From contig JAKTNV010000012.1 of NCBI GenBank assembly GCA_022747635.1, positions 62,001 to 126,000 of the forward strand: DNA of 64,000 bases, read 5' to 3'. A program made the translations under genes and the position numbers. Below, one piece after another: positions 54,405-64,000 of the stretch. Origin of the DNA: Hetaerina americana (taxonomy: Eukaryota; Arthropoda; Insecta; Odonata; Calopterygidae). Under the pieces are notes generated by a model. The model worked only from the letters and a program-made list of their open reading frames with translations, did not search any database and was not told the origin of the DNA. Numbering within the stretch: the first letter of the stretch is position 1; each line of letters starts with the position of its first letter.

Positions 54405-54780
54405 TTACCCCCTTGGTTGTTTTATAGTTCCTTATGAATAGTATAGAAAAGACGTTGGAAAAATGGTGGAAACGGGAGGTGATAAAGGGGACGCGGGCAA
54501 GGAATGAGGTTGGAGAGGTGGTGGAAGCATGACAGGTTAGGTAATGAAGTCAAGACAACGAAAGATAAAGGGAAAATTATAGTTGAAATTCTACAAGATG
54601 TGACGGAAAGCGAAGGCGTCTCTCAGATCGGGTTGTCCGTTCGCCGCGCTGTGTGCGCGGTGCAGCACCTGGGGGCTGAGGGTCTGGCGGTGCAGGCAGC
54701 GTAACTGGGCGCGATGTAAAGGCGGCAGGCCGTCTTTCGTCCGTTTCTGCTGCCTCCAGCTGTGGCGCGGTGTGGTGGTT
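54405..54780 (-). mobile_element. 3' internal end of the LTR retrotransposon, copy B
   Basis: Counterpart of 25970-26345: Pol-like tail ending at 54577, then the polypurine tract. Confidence 0.55.
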
Positions 54781-54920
54781 ATAAATTGGTAGTTTGGATA
54801 CCGTAACGTACCGTAATAAGTCCCTAGTATTCCAGAAATTATTTTTGATTTTAGTGGGCATAGAGTCCAGTGATTTCTAATACAGATTTTATTGATAATC
54901 CCTTGCCTTATCTATTTCAG

Positions 54921-55052
54921 GGATCGGTGGTGAAAAACTTCCTAGCCTTCCTGTGGGCCTGGTTCAAATTAACTTCCTTCCTGACCACCTACACAGTGGT
55001 CATGTTCTATGCGACTGCGCTGATTTTCCATAGGAATATTCAAGATCATTAG
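54921..55052 (+). CDS. Terminal exon of a small membrane protein, copy B
   Basis: Counterpart of 26486-26617; acceptor and 43-codon exon unchanged. Poly(A) signal at 55204-55209. Confidence 0.5.
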   Translation, partial: GSVVKNFLAFLWAWFKLTSFLTTYTVVMFYATALIFHRNIQDH

Positions 55053-55196
55053 AAAAATGAATTTCTTTTGGCCATTTTTATTTTTTCACCAGAAATATTT
55101 CTAATTACAAGTAATTTCATAGTGTCATTTATTTGTTAAAAATAGTTCCCAGCGGGAAAATAAAAAAATGAAAATATGTAATGCATTGTGCACTGG

Positions 55197-55209
55197 TTTA
55201 TTTAATAAA
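55197..55209. terminator. Overlapping poly(A) signals, copy B
   Basis: Counterpart of 26762-26774; minus-strand signal 55197-55202, plus-strand signal 55204-55209. Confidence 0.6.
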
Positions 55210-55268
55210 ACCACATTGAAATAAGTTAACCCACACGGAGAAAGAGAAAAGTACAACGTGGTAAAATC

Positions 55269-55619
55269 TCACTTAAACCTAATATCAAGTCGTCTCGGTC
55301 CCTTTATGAAATTATCCCTCACCCGAAAAGCAGTTGTCGTATTGAACCACTTAAAAACGACGAACGTGAAAATAGTTACGTAAATAGCGAAAACCGTCGA
55401 AATATACACTTTTACAGAATTGAGGAAAAAGCCTCGCATCGACCTGGAAGCTGCTCGGGGAAACCTACAAAAAACCTTCAATTTCCGGAATGACACCCCT
55501 TCTCGGGACAAGAATTGTGGATAATGGCAAATTAGTAAAAATACTCTGCACACTCCGGCGAGATAGGAAAACTATTTCGGCCGTATATTCACCAATTACA
55601 TGATTGAGGTACCGGACAT
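55269..55619 (-). CDS. Small single-pass membrane protein, two-exon model, copy B
   Basis: Counterpart of 26834-27184. Exon 1 is 55600-55619 and exon 2 is 55269-55464. Same 71-residue product. Confidence 0.5.
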
Positions 55620-55935
55620 TTCAAAATTTTAAAATGAATCATGCGCAATATAGTAAGTTTTATGTTTCCTGAAAATGTATTTAAAAATAAGTATACATGT
55701 TACAACTATTCATTATTTTCCAGGGAAAAAATAATGTGACAATTGATATTATTACACCTACCGAGAAATGAAAGTTAATAACCTTATATGAATCGAAAGT
55801 ACCACGTGAACAGGTGGAGCCACTAAGTCGTTTGAAAATCTGATACATTGTGCCATTGTGAGGATTCGTTTTGGAGTAGTCACAGTGAAAAACTTGGAAT
55901 TGTGGACTTCTGGAATTTGTTCTAACTCGTTGGTT
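55620..55935. promoter_or_regulatory. Probable bidirectional promoter, copy B
   Basis: Counterpart of 27185-27500, between the minus-strand small gene and the copy C PWWP gene. Confidence 0.5.
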
Positions 55936-58900
55936 ATGGTTAAACCAATTCATCGTGGCGAACTGGTTTTCGCCAAAATACGGGGTTATCCCGCTTGGCC
56001 AGCCATGGTAAATGTCTAATTACAATGACTTGTAACCCCTCAATTTGAATTTTTATTATTAATGTTTAATCTTGATAAGGTTGAAGTCGTCCCGGAGCCC
56101 GAGAACTCCAACAAGAAAAACACGAAGAAGTACACCGTAATTTTTTTTGGGACGAATGACCGGTAACTATGTAGCGTGAACTAGCTGTTAATTATGCATT
56201 TGTTTGACCACAATTTACTATACCATTGAAAGTGCATTATTCATAGCTCATTCTTGGCTTAAATACCCATATTCAGCAGTTTAATCTGAAGATACTGCGT
56301 TACAATTGGCATGAAATAGGATCAGATATACTTTCGAGATTTAAATAATGGGCATATTAGAAATACACGTAATGAAAAATGGCAATGCTAAGGATGCTGA
56401 TAATCATTTAAATTTATGTAATCAATGGATTTGTTAGTAATTCAGTTTAGTATTAAGGAGAAATAAATGCCCTGGTCTATTTTTATTATATATGTAAATT
56501 GTATTTTTGAAAAAATTCCTTTAAGATAGTCATTTTAACAATGAGGTATGTGAACATTAATTGTATTAAGTGTACGTCAAAAGTAAATGTCTCAGAAATG
56601 TAGAAAGCTTCTTGTTTTTGAAAACTGCAATCACCTTTAAACTAGTAGTAGGGTACCATTAACTTTTACCAGGGAAAGCTAGTGTTAAAGATGGGGATGC
56701 AATGTTGGTCAAAATGGGTGACATGCACAAGATGGGTGACTTATACAATATAGGTGATAAATTCGAATTAGGGACAAATTAAAATCGGGTAACAATTTAA
56801 AAATAGGCGATCAAGTAGGAGAATTATGGTAGATGCTGGAATAGAGGAAAAATGAAGACTTCCTGACTTTTACATCTGAAGTGTATTTTATAAGTACACC
56901 TTCCACCCTGTATCAATTACACTTCAATGGCCTCTTCTTTCCTCTTTGCCAATGCTCTCCCTCTTCTTTGTCATTGGCTGATAACCTGTAGGGTCCACAA
57001 AGGTGTATTTAATAATTACGCTGTAGGGGAGCCGAAATGAGTTGTGCCATGCCTTAGGCCAATTAACTCCCAGATTGGGCAAGGCACACATAATTAATTG
57101 TATATCGCCTGTTACTATTGTATTAAACCAAAATCACGTTGACCTTGGTGTAGGCATATGGTATTTTTATGTGGTTATGAGAGGGCCACTTTGTCATATT
57201 AATGACATTCGTGTGAAAAAATTATCTTTTTTCAAAACAAAAACACAAGGTCTGAAAAGGATGCATGCAATCATCCTAAGTAGGTAACCCTCAAATGTGA
57301 AAGTGTGAGGAACTCAACCAAGAGCTTGTAATAACAGCAAACAATCAAATATTTTATGCTTAATCTCAATATCTGTATGTTTAAACAGATATAACAGAAC
57401 GATTTATAGCAATGATGATTATAACATGGAGCTGAAATTCTATTGGGTAATTTCTTTAATATGCCCTGTAGCATATTCAAGTGATCAGATTATATCAGTC
57501 CTTCCGCCATAACTGGTATAAGTTGATATTAAATTATGTGATATGAGGTCGAAAAACTGAATTTGGGAGTCAATTGGTGTTATCTTGTGCATGATGTGCT
57601 TTATGGTAGTCAATCATCAATCCAACATTTCATAGTGTACAAGAGTTTAATGCATATATCTTTCCATTGTAGTGGACTTTGCTCCTCCGTAGACTTGTTT
57701 CCTTATGTTGAGAATAAGGAGAGGTATGGAAAAAAGAGAGATGGGATCAGAGGTTTTAACAAGGCCCTGACGGAAATAGAGGCATGTAATGCCATTATTT
57801 CCACAAAAACACAGGTAAGTAAAAGTTTATATATGCCATTACCAAGTATTTATAATTTGAATAATGACTTGTGATATAAGAAAAGTATGGATATCTCGCA
57901 ACCAAAACAAAACATCCAAAGTTCATGAGACTGACTTGCAAAAGGGATTACAGAAAGAGGGCATGGAAGGAGTAGAAAAATTAAGGCTGGGAAAGAGACT
58001 CCCACTAGTGAATTATTTTGGCCAATTTCACTTACAATGAACATGGTTAGAACCCTTCCATCTTCCATGTTCTTCTAACAGTATATTGTTGTAACTCATA
58101 TGAAGCTAGGTGAGGTTTTGAAGTTGCCAGAAAGAAGCCAGTTCAAGCAAGGCATCTGCATACAAAAACCAATCTTATGCTCATTTCACTGACCTGGGGA
58201 ACTCACTTTCAAAATGGCACAAGTTGCATAAGTTCAGTTGTACACATTTTTTGTTTGTATTTACTGTGTGTGGTCATTTCTTGAGAAAACTTGAGTGAAA
58301 TGTAACTATGTGGTTTCCTTCAGAAATGGAGATGCAACATCCTTTAAATTTTACCCTGAATTTGTAATGTATCATGTGGATTTGTGCCAATGCATTAATA
58401 TTGCTGTAAGATTATTAATTTAATATACAATTGTAGGGTGAAAAAGCTCCTCAGCCAAAAGCACCTGCAGCAGGTGTCACAGTGGCTAGTACTGTAACCG
58501 GAACTAAGAACACGGCAGGGAAACAATCTCTCTTTGTTGAAAGAGGAAGCGCAGGCCCGTCTACTGACCATGATGCTGAAAGGAAGCTGTTTAGTGGGGA
58601 AAAAGTAGGTGGTGCTGTGCACATAAAAAAGGAAGTATGTTGAATAAATTTTCAAATTGTTAGTTATCTTGGTAGAAAAATAACGACTGAGAAAAATGCC
58701 TAGCATATATAAAATGTTGAGTGGGCAAGCAAATTATAAAAATACCGTATATATATTCCCTTGTGTGCGAAGATTTCTAGCGATGTAAATATTTTATTGT
58801 TGTAAGTAGTTAAATGACACAGGGTTAGTAATGGCCCTTTTCTTATTATGATATTCCACAGACTTTTCATCTCTCTTATCCCGCAAACATTGCATATTTT

Positions 58901-61900
58901 TTTACATTAATATGTGCACGAGATTTTCTTTTTAAGTTATTTTCAGCTTGTACCTGATTCTTTAGTCTACATGATATTATAAATGTATGCGATGCGATGT
59001 AAATATTTTGTTGTTGTAAGTAGTTAAATAACACAGGGATATTAATGGCCCTGTTCCTATTATGATATTCCATGGACTTCTCATCTCTCTTATCCCGCAA
59101 ACATTGCATATTGTTTTACATTAATATGTGCACGAGATTTTCTTTTTAAGTTATTGCGAGGAGATTCTGTTCTTTACACAGAAGCTGATTGGGGAAGTGA
59201 AAAGTGCTGGTAAAAATCCTATAAGCGGAATATCGAAAGCCTCAGCTTTGAAGAAACGTAATGAAATAAGCCGGAGTGGACAAATTTTGAAGAAAATCAG
59301 ACTCTCAGTCGAAGAGGGAGGACGGCCCATGACTGGCCTTGGCCCTGTTGGATCTAAGGCAAATGAGGAAGAGCCATCAGGGCCACACAAAACACCCCAA
59401 ATAAAACCAGTGCACCTGAAGTGCATACCTGATCCGCTAGGGAGATCTTCAACAGGCGTACCATCTGGAGAGCAGGTAATTTTGCTTTTCGCATTGCTTT
59501 ACTTGTTAGTAATATGGATCCTTAAAAATTTCATTGGTTGTGTGTAGAAGGAATTTAAGGTATTGAAATCTAGCCTTCATGGATAAGTGTTGAGTACGAA
59601 ATATCACAGTAGACTGATGGAAGTATTTTGTTGCTTCATCACTGGAATTAATGAGGGTGCCCAAAAAGTGTAAATTTTGAATTTTGCTTGGATGATGTGG
59701 TGGGTATTGCTAAGGCCACTATCTTGGTGTGGAAGTGTCCATATTCCAAGTACGCATTCTGCTGTGGTAGGTGGCTGACTGAGTTATTTTTTACTTTACC
59801 CCCTATGAACAGTTATAAATATAGGCTTCAATGGAGAATTACACGAGTTGTCAGCATGGGGTCCTCAAAATAGTATGTATTGAAATAAAATAGGAAGCTA
59901 TGGACAAGGCAATGTTTAAATATGTAAATGTTAAAGGCAAAGTCTACTTGTCCGTTCCTATATAGTCCCCATTGAAATTGAGGCGTTTATCATAACCACA
60001 CGCGTGCTTTGCAATTCCATTTCTGAAGAAATCTACGGCCTCATATTTCAACCACTTGTTTACACCAGCTTCATTTTCTGCATCACTGTGAGAGTACTGT
60101 CTTGCTAGCCACGTCTAGCAAGAGATATGGAATCTTAAATGGGTTATTTTCGAGAATATTTTCTTGATTTTCACCGTCAGACCATGGGTCACAAGATAAG
60201 AGCAAACACTGCTTCACTCGGCCTTAACTCATAAGTGTTTCTCTGTGCATTTCACCGAATGGCCTATGAATTTCAATTGCCTGGTGGTTTTTTCCTTGTT
60301 AAAGCCTTACTGCTGAAGACACCCCACAACTTGTGGAATTTTCAATTGCAATGCATAACATTAAGTGTTCTGTGGACAGAGGAGAACCACTACAGTCTGC
60401 CCCCTACAACAGCGGGATGAGCACTGAGTGTAGGGACCATTGGTCGCCAAGATGGGGGATCCAGCCGTACTCCCAGTCACATTAGGCCGAAACATTCGTT
60501 ACTTTCTGGTCATCCCTCGTACTTGATTTTTTTTCCACATTATATTAGGATGCTTTGTTATGTCCACTGCCATGTTCTTCCAACAGTCAATTGTTCAGAT
60601 TACAAATGTTTTTTTTGTGTATGAGTTTAGGAATGGATTGAATACCGATCCATAATATCTTTTAATTAAACTAAAATCAGTCAAGATCAGAGAGGGTGTC
60701 CATATCTGCAACATATGTTATTCGAGCCAAAATTAACAGCGCAGTGTTTCAGTAATTCTTTAGAAAAAGAGAAATGGCATTGTTAATACTCATTTCTTGT
60801 TAAATTGCTTTCAAAATTTCTGCTACATTTGGTTTCTCTTTATTTAGTCAATAGAAGGAACAAATTTTTGTTTACATAGCAGTGATAGAACACTTTTAAT
60901 TGACAGGCGTAATGCCAAAAGAGATGAAAGCAGATTTGGGCGAAGCTCATGGCACATCTGCTCCAGTGTTAGCAAATGCTTCCAATTATTGAAATGGCTT
61001 AAAATGTGGCTATACATCCACAAATAATGATCACATCCGGTTTGTCCAGTGGAATAGACTTCCTCTGAAATAATCGACAAAATCTACGATAATGTTTTGA
61101 ATGATTGACAAATCAAAATTGGAGGCATATCATAAGTTACAGTGCTTTCTATTTTACACGAAAATTTTGTGTGAAAAAAATTTCAGCAGGATATGTTAGC
61201 TAACCATTCTCTGTGGTGATAGCTGTGGTCTAAACATGGATTAACTACTGCAGTTAAGAGAAAAAGGATAGTGGAAACAATGTGTTTGTAAAGGCAATCT
61301 GACTCCAAAGTGTGAGAGGGCTGAAATGGACGAACAAGGTGATGGCCTCTGATTTTTGGAATGCACAAGGAATCGTGTATGTTGATAACTTGCTGTGTCT
61401 GCCCGATTGTATGTATTTGATGGGATATGTAGGCTGGACTTGCCATGTATCATTTTGAACTTGGGTGTAACCAGTCAGAGACCATTCTTTGCAATTCTTG
61501 CCTCTATATTTACAAATTCTCCAAATTAACCTTTTAAAATGAAGAGAATGCATCAGTTTGATATAATCTTTTCAGGGGGATATTCTGATGGAGGAGAAGA
61601 AGCGGAAATGTGATGATCCAATGGGTGGCGACCTTAGTGAGTAATTATGTGTCATTGATAAATTATTAATGATTTAATCTTGATTATTCCTAATGCACTG
61701 AATTGTGAAATGTATGCTGTGCCCATTCGAAGAGAGGTGGTTGACGAATTCCAAGAACCTTATTTTTTAACTGCTCTTGATCAAAATGTTAGCCTTTCTT
61801 TGATCACTGTTGGCATTGAATAGTTCATGTCCAAAAGAATAATGCTATCAATGTAGTACATTGTGTCAAATATGTGTATCAAATTAATGCTTAATATGTG

Positions 61901-64000
61901 CAACAGTATGCTGCCACAGTTAACACTAAGATAACAAAACTTGGTTTTAGGGTAGTTGAAGAGCAGTAAGGTACTTGAAACTCTTTGGATTACGAACCAT
62001 AAGTTTTTGGGAAATTGGGCATCATGTCTAATATTCTGGTTCAAGGCTTTATTAGTTTCATCCGTAACGATTTTGCATTTTTAATTTTGTTTGTTTATCT
62101 GAGTATGATGTTCTATATGTATATATTTCTGCATTATCAATTGCAGGACGTATTGAGGATGATAATGCAACAGTGGTGGCAGATGAAGAAGGAATTGACT
62201 TATACAGGCCACCTTTAGCAATTGTAAGTTTTTGTCACAATACTGTGTCCTAAAGTGATTAATTAGTTTTAATAATTGGTTTGTCTTAGTAATCAGTAGC
62301 TAGTTCTTTATCATCTGCATGATCTTTTTCTGCTGGCATTATCCTGAAAATTCCTCAGGAGATTGATGGCGGCTGTTGTTGGCCGATTGTGTGTGCATGC
62401 TAGATCAGCCATGGTCACACCTAGTTCTTGCTTTTCTAAGAATTTACTTTTCAATCAATTGGCTATATTTAAACCCTTTTGGTGTAGCGGACCAATTTAT
62501 TGGCTTTTGCATCTCTAGTAAAAAGTGCAGATGGCTGATATATTGGCCCAAATGTAAGCTATCGTTTAAATCGCTCTAGTTTATTGAATTTTTATTGCCA
62601 CTTGTGTATTGTTTCTTGTATCATAAATATAAAGCCTCTGCTTTGTATAATTTTTTTTCTCTCTTTTGTATACCTTTGGGTTAATTACTCTGTTTATGGT
62701 TTTTCTATCTCTTGTAAGTATAAATCTTACACTAATTTTTACATTGAACTGTTTACGTGTGGGGAAGTGCATTCTAATGGTTTGCTTGTTTCTTTCGCTA
62801 AGTGGTCTCTTCTGTATTAAATATTTTTAATTCTGCACACTTTTGAATGCTTAATGATGAATCTGCTCTGATACCAACTGCTAAGACTTAGGTGATGCGA
62901 TCTTAGTGAAAGCATTGCTATGCAAATATATTGCTTTTCCTTTTCTTCCGTCCTAGGTAATCATTTAGGCTGTTTGTAATGTGATGGTATTGTAAGCATT
63001 TCTCTTTCTAAATCAGCCTTTTTCTTTTACTGCCTTGAAATGGAGTGTACATTGTGGATAGCATGTGATGAACACAATTCTCTTTTGGCATTGAGTTGTG
63101 GTGCTGTTTTTCTCATACAAGGTAGTGGTGAAATCATACGGGGTTTTGAAAAAATATTTACATTTTTATTTTTCCTATGAAGAAAACAGCCCAACAACAA
63201 TGATGACTAAGCACAAATACACTGCAAGAATCATTGAGTCTGTTGAGATGGAATGCCTCAGGGGTTGGAGTGTTGCATATCTCCTCGTGTAAGTAGATCA
63301 AACACTAGACTGGAGTGTCTATTCAAGGTAAAAAAAAGAATTGTGCAATTTGTGGTGGAATACAGGGTGCGTTCCAAAAGTAATGCAATTTTTTTAATTT
63401 ATGAACAGATTTGAATGAACACGAAATTTTCTTCAAATGACTGTCTTTGGCGCCTCGCCACATTTTTTTCCGGCAACTGCCATGACCGGTATGTGCCCTG
63501 AAAGGCATCTTCGGGGACCTCTTGCAAGGTCTTCGTGGCAGCTGATTGGATCTCTTCTATGGATGAAAAATGGGTTCCTTTCAGGGCTGCCTTAATACGA
63601 GGGAAGAAAAAGAATCCTGCTGGGGCAAAGTCAGGGCTATAAGAGGGGTAGGGTAGCATTAGCACATGATGTTTGGCCAGGAACTCGTGCTCTTGTAGAG
63701 CATTGTGGCAAGGTGCGTTGTCATGGAGTTGCCAGGTAGCGGAGATGTCTTTTCTCGTCCTGATGACCCTTTTTCCGAGTCTGTCCAGCACATCCACGTA
63801 GTAGGCAGCGGGAACTGTATGTCCTGGGGGAACAAACTCCTGTGCTGTCGAACAAGAAAATGATCGTTGTTTTCTCTTTTGATTGCTCATTCTTGCCTTT
63901 TTGGGCTTGGGGGACTGTTCGGTGTGCCACTCAAGAGCTTTGGCGTTTTGTTTCTGGGTCTTATTGAAAAATCCAGGTTTTATTGCCAGTGATGACGCGG
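55936..64000 (+). CDS. PWWP-domain protein gene, copy C (exons 1-7; 3' end outside window)
   Basis: Exons are 55936-56007, 56080-56162, 57673-57814, 58437-58634, 59182-59475, 61576-61636 and 62147-62223. The window ends in intron 7. All visible codons equal those of the gene at 27501, including the full PWWP domain. The remaining exons 8-10 would lie about 67-80 kb from the window start if the 28,435-bp period continues. Confidence 0.85.
56660..56820. repeat. Degenerate short tandem repeat, copy B
   Basis: Counterpart of 28225-28385, in intron 2 of the copy C gene. Confidence 0.45.
58780..59155. repeat. 214-bp tandem repeats in intron 4, copy C
   Basis: Counterpart of 30345-30720, again 1.75 units between exons 4 and 5. 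Confidence 0.88.
59950..60111 (-). pseudogene. Tc1/mariner-type transposase C-terminal fossil, copy C
   Basis: Counterpart of 1195-1356, in intron 5 of the copy C gene. Confidence 0.5.
63363..64000 (-). mobile_element. Decayed mariner element, copy C (cut by window end)
   Basis: Left inverted repeat and C-terminal half of the broken transposase (63399-63890), as at 34928. The right end is outside the window. Confidence 0.85.

Larger units (their letters stand above)
30391..58825. repeat. 28,435-bp tandem unit, copy B
   Basis: Second copy of the unit. Its first 8.85 kb differ from copy A (deletion of two A segments plus SNPs) but appear identical to copy C as far as the window reaches. Its remainder appears identical to copy A from 10805. 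It contains the last part (exons 5-10) of the complete PWWP gene and the first four exons of the next. Confidence 0.93.
58826..64000. repeat. 28,435-bp tandem unit, copy C (cut by window end)
   Basis: 5175 bp that appear identical to 30391-35565. Like copy B, it lacks the 71-bp and 1877-bp segments of copy A. Confidence 0.93.

Noticed and set aside
1..64000. CRISPR array, prokaryotic defence or other operon-type system
   Set aside because: No short regular spacer arrays, no ribosome-binding sites or operons; the DNA is eukaryotic with spliced genes.

Overview
The window is intron-rich, AT-rich animal nuclear DNA, most likely from an arthropod (probably an insect). The evidence is spliced genes with GT..AG introns and an invertebrate-style transposon mix: several mariner lineages with DD34D-type transposases, an RTE-type LINE, a CR1-like LINE, a tRNA-derived SINE, an LTR-element fragment and a Penelope-like motif. 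The species cannot be told from the sequence. There are no prokaryotic genes, CRISPR arrays or tRNA/rRNA genes.

The dominant structure is a head-to-tail array of a 28,435-bp unit. Copy A covers 1-30390, copy B 30391-58825, and copy C starts at 58826 and is cut by the window end. From 10805 to 35565 the sequence recurs 28,435 bp downstream without any difference I could find. The first 10.8 kb of copy A, by contrast, is a diverged version of 30391-39239, with SNPs, small indels, a 71-bp and an 1877-bp extra segment. The near-perfect part is either a very recent duplication or gene conversion, or an assembly duplication.

Each unit carries one large spliced gene on the + strand. Ten exons join in frame to a 416-aa protein with an N-terminal PWWP domain of the HDGF/LEDGF type, a basic, low-complexity middle and an acidic tail. 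The complete gene is 27501-51546. Copy A lacks its first four exons (left of the window) and copy C its last three (right of it). Within the gene, exons 6-7 were duplicated together with flanking intron to give exons 8-9. Copy A also has a second, open exon-4 cassette after exon 5. Upstream of each PWWP gene lies a probable divergent 71-aa single-pass membrane protein gene on the - strand. A terminal exon of another small membrane protein on the + strand converges on it, with overlapping poly(A) signals between them.

The introns are filled with mobile elements: a 1319-bp decayed mariner, a mariner fossil without visible ends, a SINE with target-site duplication, a 1306-bp mariner with perfect inverted repeats and one frameshift, a 1211-bp decayed mariner, a 3313-bp RTE LINE with an open 991-aa ORF and a perfect 12-bp target-site duplication, a CR1-like fossil and a hammerhead-like Penelope motif. 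The intergenic part holds a Harbinger-like fossil and a 5'-truncated LTR retrotransposon. The same insertions sit at the same sites in every copy, so the unit was duplicated after they arrived. I found no convincing new multi-gene system. The most notable points are the array itself, the exon-cassette changes inside the PWWP gene and the compact three-gene promoter/3'-end arrangement.
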